A stretch of DNA of 64,000 bases from Aquificota bacterium (GTDB lineage Bacteria; Aquificota; Aquificia; Aquificales; Hydrogenothermaceae). The stretch covers positions 6,995 to 70,994 of the forward strand of contig JAADDZ010000003.1 of the NCBI GenBank assembly GCA_013153635.1, read 5' to 3'. The notes below the pieces were generated by a model, which searched no databases, had not been told where the DNA came from, and was given only the letters and a program-made list of their open reading frames with translations. Each line of letters begins with the position of its first letter. Positions within the stretch are counted from its first letter, which is position 1. Made by a program: the position numbers and the translations under genes. Shown one piece after another: positions 43,089 through 50,712 of this stretch.

Positions 43089-43897
43089 TGGAAAAGAAAA
43101 AGCAAAAGAACTTAAGTAGAAGAAAATTTTTTATAAAAAGTTTCCAAGCAGTAGGCTTATCTGTATTAGGGGGTTTAATGTGGGGAGCATATATAGATGA
43201 AGCTGTCAGCGCTCCCCTTGTTTTAAGACCTCCCGGAGCTTTACCAGAAAAAGAATTTTTAAAAAAATGTATAAAATGTGGGCTTTGTGTAGAGTACTGC
43301 CCGTATGAAACTCTCAAACTTGCCAAACCCGGAGAAAATCTTCCATTAGGTACACCTTACTTTGAACCTAGGAAGGTACCCTGTTACATGTGTACTGATA
43401 TTCCGTGTGCAGTAGCTTGTCCCACAGGAGCATTAGATACAGATACAGTATCAGACATAGAAGATGGGAAAAAAGTTTTGAATATAAACAAAGCCCGTAT
43501 GGGTTTAGCTGTGATAAATACAGAATCCTGTATAGCATACTGGGGTATTCAGTGTGACGCGTGTTATAGAGCCTGTCCCTTGATAGACAAAGCTATAACC
43601 ATAAACTACATGAGAAACGAAAGAACAGGAAAACATGCCTATCTAGTTCCTGTAGTTCACAGCAATCATTGTACAGGTTGCGGTCTTTGTGAATATGCTT
43701 GTGTTACAGTAGAACCTTCTATATATGTTTTACCAAGGCATATAGTAAAAGGAAAAGCTGGACAGCATTATCTAAAAGGTTGGGAAACAGAACAAAAGCT
43801 CCAAATGATACAAGAAAAAAGAAGTAGGTTTGTTACTCCAAGAAGTGAAAAATCCCCCCTCGAATATCTAAACGAAGGAGACCTTCTAAATGATTAG
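43088..43897 (+). CDS. napG: Nap quinol dehydrogenase Fe-S subunit
   Basis: 269 residues. A twin-arginine signal (LSRRKFFIKSFQAVGLSVLGG) and four [4Fe-4S] sites: CIKCGLCVEYCP, CYMCTDIPCAVACP, CIAYWGIQCDACYRACP and CTGCGLCEYACV. It works with NapH to oxidise menaquinol and pass electrons toward NapB/NapA. The start overlaps the napA stop (TAATG) and the end overlaps napH by 8 bases. Confidence 0.95.
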   Translation: MEKKKQKNLSRRKFFIKSFQAVGLSVLGGLMWGAYIDEAVSAPLVLRPPGALPEKEFLKKCIKCGLCVEYCPYETLKLAKPGENLPLGTPYFEPRKVPCYMCTDIPCAVACPTGALDTDTVSDIEDGKKVLNINKARMGLAVINTESCIAYWGIQCDACYRACPLIDKAITINYMRNERTGKHAYLVPVVHSNHCTGCGLCEYACVTVEPSIYVLPRHIVKGKAGQHYLKGWETEQKLQMIQEKRSRFVTPRSEKSPLEYLNEGDLLND

Positions 43898-44714
43898 CAA
43901 ATTTATCTTTAAACATAGATACCTTCTTCTTAGAAGAGCTGTCCAGATAAGCATCATTTTTTTATATATCGCAGGGAATATATACGGCTGGAACATACTA
44001 AAAGGAAACCTAAGCATGGGAAAACTCTTCGAAGTTATACCTTTGGCTGACCCATATGCAGTACTACAGATGATATTCGCTGGAGCATTATTACTATGGG
44101 ACGTTCTGATAGGAGCTGTTATAGTTTTTATCTTTTATGCACTTTTTTCTGGCAGAGCTTTTTGTAGCTGGGTCTGTCCAGTAAATATCGTTACAGACAC
44201 AGCTAACTGGATAAGAAAAAAATTCAAACTAGACAAAGATGAATGGCAATTAAGATTTTCTAGAAAAGTTAGATACTGGATACTAGGTTTAAGTCTTGTA
44301 ATGTCTCTAATAATGGCTGTCCCTGTATTTGAGTTTGTAAGCCCTATATCTATGCTCCATAGAGGACTCATATATGGAATGGGATTTGGTTGGGCGGCAG
44401 TTTTAACAGTATTTCTATTTGATTTATTTGTTACAAAAAACGGGTGGTGTGGACATCTTTGTCCATTAGGAGCTTTTTATTCTTTAACAACTTCTAAATC
44501 AGTTCTTAGGGTATATCATATCCAACCTCACTGTACCCTATGTATGAACTGTAAAAATATATGTCCAGAAAAACAAGTACTCTCCATAATAGGAAAAGAA
44601 AGCGGTTATATAAACTTTGGAGAGTGTATAAACTGTGGAAGATGTATAGAAGTATGCAATGATGATGCTTTGAAATTTTCTCTAAGATACATAAAAAAAG
44701 AAAAGGAGGGTTAA
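43890..44714 (+). CDS. napH: Nap quinol dehydrogenase membrane subunit
   Basis: 274 residues. Four to five membrane helices (for example VQISIIFLYIAGNIYGW, VLIGAVIVFIFYALFSGRAF, WILGLSLVMSLIMAVPVFEF, GWAAVLTVFLFDLFV), the cytoplasmic CxxxCP motifs CSWVCP and CGHLCP, and two C-terminal ferredoxin sites (CTLCMNCKNICP, CINCGRCIEVCN). It takes electrons from menaquinol, replacing the tetrahaem NapC of other bacteria. Overlaps napG by 8 bases; napB follows 3 bases later. Confidence 0.95.
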   Translation: MISKFIFKHRYLLLRRAVQISIIFLYIAGNIYGWNILKGNLSMGKLFEVIPLADPYAVLQMIFAGALLLWDVLIGAVIVFIFYALFSGRAFCSWVCPVNIVTDTANWIRKKFKLDKDEWQLRFSRKVRYWILGLSLVMSLIMAVPVFEFVSPISMLHRGLIYGMGFGWAAVLTVFLFDLFVTKNGWCGHLCPLGAFYSLTTSKSVLRVYHIQPHCTLCMNCKNICPEKQVLSIIGKESGYINFGECINCGRCIEVCNDDALKFSLRYIKKEKEG

Positions 44715-44717
44715 AAA

Positions 44718-45197
44718 ATGCTTAAGCAGAGTATATCCGTCTTCATTGGAACAATGATTGTAGTAGGAAGCGTCCTGTACATGAGCGGGACAATAGCAGG
44801 AGAAAAAACGATAGCTCCAGAAGAGATAGGTATTAGAAAACAGACAGTTTTTACAGAAAACACCCAAGTACCAGAAGTAAAATATCCAGATACACCTCCC
44901 GGTACAGGAAAAACACTATCTAGGGCTTATCCTACTGTACCTCCCCAGATACCCCACAGCATTAAAGACTTTTTGCCTATAACAGCAAAAGAAAATGCGT
45001 GTCTAAACTGTCATATGCCAGATGTAGCCAAAACAGTAGGCGCAACACCTATACCCCCTTCTCACTTCCAAAGAAGATTCTCCAAAACAGGAAAACCTAT
45101 CTACAAAATAGCCGGAGCAAATTACTACTGTGTATCTTGCCATGTACCCCAAGCAAATGTAGAGCCACCAATAGAGAACGTTTTTGGCAAACAATGA
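44718..45197 (+). CDS. napB: Periplasmic nitrate reductase dihaem cytochrome c subunit
   Basis: 159 residues. A signal segment (VFIGTMIVVGSVLYMSGTIAG) is followed by two CxxCH sites, ENACLNCHMPD (~93) and YYCVSCHVPQANVEP (~137), with IPHSIKDFLPITAKENACLNCH and IPPSHF providing the distal histidines typical of NapB. It passes electrons to the NapA [4Fe-4S] cluster. Its stop overlaps the napF start (ATGA). Confidence 0.95.
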   Translation: MLKQSISVFIGTMIVVGSVLYMSGTIAGEKTIAPEEIGIRKQTVFTENTQVPEVKYPDTPPGTGKTLSRAYPTVPPQIPHSIKDFLPITAKENACLNCHMPDVAKTVGATPIPPSHFQRRFSKTGKPIYKIAGANYYCVSCHVPQANVEPPIENVFGKQ

Positions 45198-45694
45198 ACA
45201 GACGCCAGTTCTTTAAAAAGCTTCCTCATATGGCTAAAGACCTGATAGCGGAAGAAAAACCTGTTATCAGACCTCCCTATTTTTCAGAAGAACATATACA
45301 AAAATGCAAAAAGTGTGAAGGCTTTTGTGTTACAGCCTGCGAAGAAAGAATAATATTTAGGTTAGAAGACGGTTCTCCATACCTTGAGTTTAGAGAATCA
45401 GGGTGTACTTTTTGTAGAAAGTGCAGTGATGCATGTTTAGAAGATGTTATATCTTATGAAAGCCTACCCCAAGACAAAATCAAAACCACTATAAGAATCC
45501 AAACTCAAACATGCCTCGCATGGAATAAAACCATATGTAATTCGTGTAGAGACGTTTGTATAGAAAATGCCGTCAAATTTTTAGGTCTATTTAATCCTCA
45601 AATAGACCATGACAGATGTACAAGCTGTGGGTTTTGTGTAGCAAAATGTCCTGTCTCTGCAGTACAGACAGTACAAAAAGAGGAGATATATTGA
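45194..45694 (+). CDS. napF: Ferredoxin-type protein NapF
   Basis: 166 residues from the ATG at 45194 overlapping the napB stop; longer in-frame upstream reading lies inside napB and is not coding. Four Fe-S sites: CKKCEGFCVTACE, CTFCRKCSDACLEDV, CLAWNKTICNSCRDVCIENA and CTSCGFCVAKCPVSAV. NapF is a cytoplasmic maturation factor for NapA, probably for Fe-S insertion. The N-terminus MNRRQFFKKL resembles a twin-arginine motif but lacks a hydrophobic stretch, so it is not an export signal. Confidence 0.92.
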   Translation: MNRRQFFKKLPHMAKDLIAEEKPVIRPPYFSEEHIQKCKKCEGFCVTACEERIIFRLEDGSPYLEFRESGCTFCRKCSDACLEDVISYESLPQDKIKTTIRIQTQTCLAWNKTICNSCRDVCIENAVKFLGLFNPQIDHDRCTSCGFCVAKCPVSAVQTVQKEEIY

Positions 45695-46641
45695 AAAAAT
45701 TTCTTCCAGCTATTTTACTTTTTTATACGGTGTATGCTCAAACCGTTTTAACCCCAGAAAAAATACTCTTAGCCGAAGGGGGTGTAAAAGATGTCACTTA
45801 CAAAAACCAGCTTCTTTATATCGCCACAGAGATAGGAACAGTAGAGATATTTAACCTAAACACAGGAAAAAAAGTCCAAAAAATCACCCTACCAAACATA
45901 AAAGATTTCTTCGATGAACCTATAAAACCAAAAGTGTACTCCATAGACGTATCATCAGACGGGACAATCTATATGTTAGTCCAATCTACTGAAGGATTCT
46001 CCCAGCTTTACAGATACAAAAACAAAAAACTAGAACTCCTTATCCCAGAAAAACAAAAACTACTCGCAGTAAAAGCTAAACTGTACAAAGACAGATACAT
46101 ACTTCTTGGTTTACCAGCAAACGACATCATCTTATATGACCTGAAAAATAAGAAAAAAGTCTACCAGCTACATATTAGCCGTTCTCCTTTTTCAGATTTT
46201 GCAATAAACAAAGACCATGTAGCGATAGCCTGTGAATCAGGTATAGTCTATATAGTACACATACCTACAGGAAAGATAGAACAAAACATTCCTAAAATGA
46301 ACCTCGATAAAACATTCAAAATAGACTTTAAAGGAAACTACATATTTACCGGAGGAAGAGATAAAAAAGCCACCCTCTATAACCTAAAAACAAAAGAAAA
46401 ACATGTATTCAAAGCAAAATTCTTCGTATATTCGGTAGGTTTAAGCCCGTCCTTAAAATACGGAGCTTACGGTATAAACGAACAAAGTGATATAGCAGTC
46501 TTTGATATACCATTAAAAACAACCAGATACATACTAAAGGGACATTCTTATGCTCTTAACAATATTCTGTTTATAACAGATAACCAGCTAGTTACAACAG
46601 ACGAATCAAGGAAAATCCTTTATTGGAGGTTAAAACAATGA
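45691..46641 (+). CDS. napL: NapL beta-propeller protein of the epsilon-type nap operon
   Basis: 316 residues from the TTG at 45691 (AGGAG at 45681-45685, TTGA overlap with the napF stop); this start gives a proper signal peptide (LKKFLPAILLFYTVYAQ), while upstream in-frame codons lie inside napF. WD40-like blades follow (LLYIATEIGTVEIFNLNTGKKVQKITL, HVAIACESGIVYIVHIPTGKIEQ, YIFTGGRDKKATLYNLKTKEK, ILFITDNQLVTTDESRKILYWRL). NapL occurs with napA in epsilonproteobacteria; its exact role is undefined. The stop overlaps napD. Confidence 0.88.
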   Translation: MKKFLPAILLFYTVYAQTVLTPEKILLAEGGVKDVTYKNQLLYIATEIGTVEIFNLNTGKKVQKITLPNIKDFFDEPIKPKVYSIDVSSDGTIYMLVQSTEGFSQLYRYKNKKLELLIPEKQKLLAVKAKLYKDRYILLGLPANDIILYDLKNKKKVYQLHISRSPFSDFAINKDHVAIACESGIVYIVHIPTGKIEQNIPKMNLDKTFKIDFKGNYIFTGGRDKKATLYNLKTKEKHVFKAKFFVYSVGLSPSLKYGAYGINEQSDIAVFDIPLKTTRYILKGHSYALNNILFITDNQLVTTDESRKILYWRLKQ

Positions 46642-46940
46642 ACATCTCTAGTGCTGTAGTTAAAGTAGCCCCTAAGTATCTTAACCAAGTCCTAAATCTC
46701 CTAGAAGAATCGCAACTATGTGAAGTTCATTTTTACGACGACCAAGGAAAGATAATCATAACAGTAGAAGCAAACAACGTAAGTGAAGAAATGGAAAAAT
46801 TTGACAGAATATCCAAACTAGACCACGTACTATCTGTAGACCTTGTTTACTGCTACAGTGAAGAAGAGCTAGCAGACGCCATAGATGAATTTCATAGACT
46901 AGAAGATAAATATGTACCAGATGCCTTGAAAGATGCCTAA
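46638..46940 (+). CDS. napD: NapD chaperone
   Basis: 100 residues from the ATG at 46638 (GGAGG at 46625-46629); a TTG 15 bases earlier is the start of nothing recognisable. MNISSAVVKVAPKYLNQVLNLLEESQLCEVHFYDDQGKIIITVEANNVSEEMEKFDRISKLDHVLSVDLVYCYSEEEL is the NapD ferredoxin-like fold. It binds the NapA twin-arginine signal peptide and delays export until cofactor loading. Start overlaps the napL stop and the end overlaps the PAS gene. Confidence 0.92.
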   Translation: MNISSAVVKVAPKYLNQVLNLLEESQLCEVHFYDDQGKIIITVEANNVSEEMEKFDRISKLDHVLSVDLVYCYSEEELADAIDEFHRLEDKYVPDALKDA

Positions 46941-47499
46941 AAATCAGATTCTTGAAAAAACTTTCGATATGTTTTGGGAAACAGATGTCCCAGAAAACGA
47001 ACTTATCATATCTAGGACAGACCTAAAAGGCACAATAACATATGCAAATGAGACCTTTGCAAAAATATCAGGATACTCTGTAGATGAACTAATAGGAAAA
47101 CCTCATAATATCATAAGACACCCAGACATGCCCAAAAGCATATTCGAAAATCTCTGGAGTACAATCAAGCAAGGAAAAAAATGGGAAGGATATATCAAAA
47201 ACCTAAGGAAAGATAAAGGATACTACTGGGTTAAAACAGAAATATCAGGAATATACAAAAATGGAAAACTTATAGGATACAAATCAATGAGATACAAAAT
47301 ATCTGATACCCAAAAAAGACAGATGCAGAACCTATACGACAAAATAAGAGAAGAAGAAGAAGGAATAGTAAGGTTAGTCATATATACAAAAAAAGAAGTA
47401 TACGAAAAATTAGAAGAACTTTCAAAAAAACTAAACAAACACCCAGTAGAGATAGTAGAAGAGGCAATTTTAAACTTTGATTACATAAAGGAGGGGTAA
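46933..47499 (+). CDS. PAS-domain protein with ribbon-helix-helix-like C-terminus
   Basis: 188 residues. The PAS domain (~20-125) is of the Aer type: LIISRTDLKGTITYANETFAKISGYSVDELIGKPHNIIRHPDMPKSIFENLWSTIKQGKKWEGYIKNLRKDKGYYWVKTEISGIY. A helical linker follows. The last ~45 residues (RLVIYTKKEVYEKLEELSKKLNKHPVEIVEEAILNF) have the strand-helix-helix pattern of CopG/Arc ribbon-helix-helix DNA-binding domains. No kinase or methyl-accepting domain is present. It overlaps napD by 8 bases and precedes the porin gene by 2, so it is part of the nap operon. I infer a redox- or FAD-binding transcription factor, possibly for this operon; the RHH call is by pattern only. Confidence 0.65.
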   Translation: MPKNQILEKTFDMFWETDVPENELIISRTDLKGTITYANETFAKISGYSVDELIGKPHNIIRHPDMPKSIFENLWSTIKQGKKWEGYIKNLRKDKGYYWVKTEISGIYKNGKLIGYKSMRYKISDTQKRQMQNLYDKIREEEEGIVRLVIYTKKEVYEKLEELSKKLNKHPVEIVEEAILNFDYIKEG

Positions 47500-47501
47500 G
47501 C

Positions 47502-48785
47502 ATGAAGAAAAAATTTGTATTAGCAGGAGCAAGCTTATTGACCTTTGGGTTATTAAGTTTACATCAAACAGAAGGAATCAAGCTAAAAAAAGCTTTTGCA
47601 GACCAACCATTTATCAGCGGAATCGAAGCCCACTTACAGATTAGACCTAGATACGAATACGTTGATGTAGAAAACAGCCCAAACAAAGATGCAAACGCAC
47701 TTACAGTGAGAACAGCAATTACTACAAAACTAAAATCCCTATTTGGAATAAAAGGATTTAACGGAATCATAGAAGCCGCAAATGTTGGTGCTATCATAGA
47801 CGACTACTCACCTCAAAAGCCAAACTATGAATTAGTTCCAGACCCGCCAATAACTAGATTTTCCCAATTTGCAGTAACCTATACCAAAAATAAAACGACC
47901 TTCATAGGAGGTAGAGTTTACGTAACCATAGATGACCATAGATTTATCGGTAATGTTCCATGGAGACAGATGTATCAATCTTTTGGTGTTTTAGCAGTTT
48001 CAACAAAAGCGGTTAAAAACTTTAACCTACTTCTTGCTGGGATATACGAAAGAAAAGGAATTATAGACGATCTCAATGCTGACTGGAGACTAGATAAAAT
48101 GCCTCTAGTACTAGATATAAACTATTCAGCCCACAAATCACTAAGACTAAAAGCGTTTGCCTATATGATAACAGACGTTCACGACACATTTGGTCTAAAA
48201 GCTTCAGGAAAAGTAAAACTAGGAAAAGTAAAACTCTCCTACCTAGGAGAATACGCAAAACAAGACAGTCCTTATGCTTTAGATAATCTCCCTGCCAATC
48301 CAAACATAGACGCAAACTACTACAGATTATCTCTTGGAAGTGTTTCTGGTGGTTTCTTTGGAAACATTATGTACACACATTTTGATGGAAGAGATACAGG
48401 AGAAGACAAAGGATTTTCCACACCGTTAGCTACACTGCACAAATTTGAAGGGTGGTCTGATGTACTCCTACTCGGAGCCGCAAACGGATTTGACTATGGG
48501 CTAAACGAAGTAGGACTCACTTTAGGATATAAAAAACCAGACCTTGGAAATCTTATGCTTATTTATCTCATATTTAAATCTGATATGAATCCTACAGACC
48601 CAACAGTAGGAAAAGATATTGGAAAAGAGCTTGATGTACAATACACCAAAAAACTCACACCTCATTTATCCTTCTTAGCAAAAGCCGCATTTTACAGAGC
48701 AGATGACGGGTATTACACAGGAGGCACCCTAAAAGGTACTCAAGATGTAAAAAAATATTGGCTTCAGCTTAACTACCTATACTAA
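47502..48785 (+). CDS. Porin-like outer-membrane beta-barrel
   Basis: 427 residues. A signal peptide (MKKKFVLAGASLLTFGLLSLHQTEG) precedes a barrel-like sequence with alternating strands: GIEAHLQIRPRYEYVDVENSP, FAVTYTKNKTTFIGGRVYV, FNLLLAGIYERKGIIDDLNADWR, LKLSYLGEYAKQDSP and a final strand YWLQLNYLY ending in an aromatic residue, as needed for BAM recognition. It fits the alginate-export/OprD-like group only loosely. It directly follows the PAS gene in the nap run (ribosome site GAGGGG within the PAS stop), so anion (nitrate/nitrite) uptake is a reasonable guess. Confidence 0.7.
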   Translation: MKKKFVLAGASLLTFGLLSLHQTEGIKLKKAFADQPFISGIEAHLQIRPRYEYVDVENSPNKDANALTVRTAITTKLKSLFGIKGFNGIIEAANVGAIIDDYSPQKPNYELVPDPPITRFSQFAVTYTKNKTTFIGGRVYVTIDDHRFIGNVPWRQMYQSFGVLAVSTKAVKNFNLLLAGIYERKGIIDDLNADWRLDKMPLVLDINYSAHKSLRLKAFAYMITDVHDTFGLKASGKVKLGKVKLSYLGEYAKQDSPYALDNLPANPNIDANYYRLSLGSVSGGFFGNIMYTHFDGRDTGEDKGFSTPLATLHKFEGWSDVLLLGAANGFDYGLNEVGLTLGYKKPDLGNLMLIYLIFKSDMNPTDPTVGKDIGKELDVQYTKKLTPHLSFLAKAAFYRADDGYYTGGTLKGTQDVKKYWLQLNYLY

Positions 48786-48800
48786 AAATGAGGTAATAAT

Positions 48801-49841
48801 ATGGAAAAATTTTTAAAAACCGTGGGCGTTGGTGTCCACGGTTCTAAAGCTTTGTCCTTTGAAGAAGCAGAAGAAGCGATGAGAATCATTCTCAATGGAG
48901 ATTGTGATGACATAGAAACAGGTGCCTTCTTTATGGCGATGAGATACAAAGGAGAAGAGATACAAGAACTAAAAGGTTTTTTAGAAGCTCTTAGAGATGA
49001 AACCAAAATCACCCATACCCCAAAATTTAAACCATTAGATATATCAGTACCTTATGATGGTAAAAACAGAACACCTCATATACTGCCTGCTTCAATATTT
49101 ATCGCCACCTCCTCTGGTCTAAAAATCACTGGACATGGAAGTGAAAATGTCCCAGCCAAATACGGAACAAATTATTATGACGTTCTTATAGAGATGGGGT
49201 GCTGTTACCTAAAAGACAAAGAAGATGTCCTAGACGCTTTAGAAATATCAGGATTTGCATACCTTCCCCAGTGGTGTTTCAACAGGAAATTATTTGCTCT
49301 ACTACCAAAGAGAAGAAAATTCCATCTACGCACATTTATAAATGTGATAGAAAAACTATTAAACCCCTTCAACACCAAAAAAATCGCAGTAGGAATATTT
49401 CACAAACCCTACTTTAAAAAACTCAAAGAACTACTGACACACCTACAGTTTGAGGATTTTTATGTAATAAAAGGTGTAGAAGGTGGAATAGAGACAAACC
49501 CTTTCAAACCAACCACCATAATAGATAAAGAAGGAAAAGAGATAAAAATATCTCCTTCCAAGCCAATAAACATAGAAGAAAAATCTATCTCTCTAAAAGA
49601 GAATGCAAAACTCTGTTACCAGATACTCAAAGGAGAATCCCACCCCCTTGAACAATGGGCAGTAGAAACAGCTGGTTTACTATTATTTATAGGTGGTGTA
49701 GCATCATCTATTGAAGAGGGAATAGAGTTAGCAAAAGAAAATCTAAAAACCAAAAAAGCCTACAAAACCTTTGAAAATTTCCAAAAAATAACAGTACACA
49801 GTAGCGACAAAATACGGTTTAGTTATAAACCTCTAAGGTAG
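48801..49841 (+). CDS. TrpD2/YbiB-like nucleoside-phosphorylase-fold protein
   Basis: 346 residues. N-terminal helical domain with LSFEEAEEAMRIILNGDCDDIETGAFFMAMRYKGEEIQELKGFLEAL, the TrpD-type dimer region. Then ISVPYDGKNRTPHILPASIFIATSSGLKITGHGSENVPAKYGTNYYDVLIEMG in place of the GTGGDG and KHGNR motifs of true anthranilate phosphoribosyltransferase. These changes fit the TrpD2 (YbiB) subgroup, which binds nucleic acid rather than anthranilate. It starts 15 bases after the porin gene and overlaps the convergent tsaB gene by 19 bases. Confidence 0.75.
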   Translation: MEKFLKTVGVGVHGSKALSFEEAEEAMRIILNGDCDDIETGAFFMAMRYKGEEIQELKGFLEALRDETKITHTPKFKPLDISVPYDGKNRTPHILPASIFIATSSGLKITGHGSENVPAKYGTNYYDVLIEMGCCYLKDKEDVLDALEISGFAYLPQWCFNRKLFALLPKRRKFHLRTFINVIEKLLNPFNTKKIAVGIFHKPYFKKLKELLTHLQFEDFYVIKGVEGGIETNPFKPTTIIDKEGKEIKISPSKPINIEEKSISLKENAKLCYQILKGESHPLEQWAVETAGLLLFIGGVASSIEEGIELAKENLKTKKAYKTFENFQKITVHSSDKIRFSYKPLR

Positions 49842-50434
49842 ATAGGCTCTAACTTGTGAATATCCTCTATTAAATCATTCTTCAATGAAAAGATACCCCC
49901 TTCAAAACCTACAGACTCTTTTAAATGTACTACATTATCAAAATCTATATCTACATTTTTCAAAATAACTAATCTATCTTGAGATAAAAAAGTACCTACC
50001 TTATTTTGAGGTATCAACTTCAAATCAGAATTCGGCTCTATCCAAAAACCGTTAGATACATAATCTCTGTAATAAACTTCCCCTTTACCTGCATTAACCA
50101 CAACAGATATATAACCCTTATAAACCCTATATTTATAAGCTATTGCATCAAGACTTACAAAAGCATAAATTGGTATTCCAACAGAATAAGCTATCATCTT
50201 AGCTATACTTACCCCTACTCTCACACCTGTATAAGAACCGGGACCTTTGTCTACTATAACTCCAGAAAGATTATCAAAATCAAAATCCAACTCTTCTTGT
50301 AACTGTTTTAGCTTATAAGGAATAAAATCAGAAAATTGTCTACTTTTAGAATACATTACACGAGTAAGTAACTGATTTTCTGTAAAAATACAAATTTCAA
50401 AAATTTCAGAAAAAGTATCTATTGCTAAGTACAT
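49823..50434 (-). CDS. tsaB: tRNA t6A biosynthesis protein TsaB
   Basis: 203 residues. ASKHA-fold N-terminus (YLAIDTFSEIFEICIFTENQL), then LSGVIVDKGPGSYTGVRVGVSIAKMIAYSVGIPIYAFVSLDAIAYKYRVYKGYISVVVNAGKGEVYYRDY, which contains the KGPGSYTGVRVG motif of TsaB. It pairs with TsaD in making N6-threonylcarbamoyladenosine at position 37 of tRNAs. The ATG is preceded by AGGAGAATC. It converges with the TrpD2-like gene. Confidence 0.93.
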   Translation of the reverse strand: MYLAIDTFSEIFEICIFTENQLLTRVMYSKSRQFSDFIPYKLKQLQEELDFDFDNLSGVIVDKGPGSYTGVRVGVSIAKMIAYSVGIPIYAFVSLDAIAYKYRVYKGYISVVVNAGKGEVYYRDYVSNGFWIEPNSDLKLIPQNKVGTFLSQDRLVILKNVDIDFDNVVHLKESVGFEGGIFSLKNDLIEDIHKLEPIYLRGL

Positions 50435-50502
50435 GATTCTCCTATTATTTTAATTAAAGTGATATTAAAATTATACCGAAAATCTGCACAGGAAGAGAAA
50501 AA

Positions 50503-50712
50503 ATGGCAAAAAGAAAATTGAGGAAAATTTTAAAAAAATATCTTTCAGATAAGGAAATAGAAAAATTAGAAAAAATGTTTCTGGAGGACAAATATATGCC
50601 CAGAAGTGAAAAATTAAAAAATATCAAAGAGAAAATCCAAAGAGGAGAGTATAACATACCTCCTGAAGAGTTAGCAGAAAAAATGCTAGAATTCTTTAAG
50701 AAAAATAAATAA
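50503..50712 (+). CDS. flgM: FlgM-like anti-sigma-28 factor
   Basis: 69 residues. The C-terminal part RSEKLKNIKEKIQRGEYNIPPEELAEKMLEFF (~35-66) fits the FlgM core pattern (R.EKV..IK..I..GEY.I....IA.KLL), which binds FliA (sigma-28) and holds back late flagellar genes until the hook is built. The N-terminus is short and basic (MAKRKLRKILKKYLSDKE). No flagellar genes are adjacent, which is uncommon but known for scattered regulons. Its 3' end overlaps the convergent cysteine desulfurase gene by 17 bases. Confidence 0.65.
   Translation: MAKRKLRKILKKYLSDKEIEKLEKMFLEDKYMPRSEKLKNIKEKIQRGEYNIPPEELAEKMLEFFKKNK

Noticed and set aside
44999-45193. Upstream extension of the NapF frame
   Set aside because: It lies inside napB, and the ATG at 45194 overlapping the napB stop begins the family N-terminus.
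45616-45690. Upstream extension of NapL
   Set aside because: It lies in napF; the TTG at 45691 has AGGAG and starts a signal peptide.
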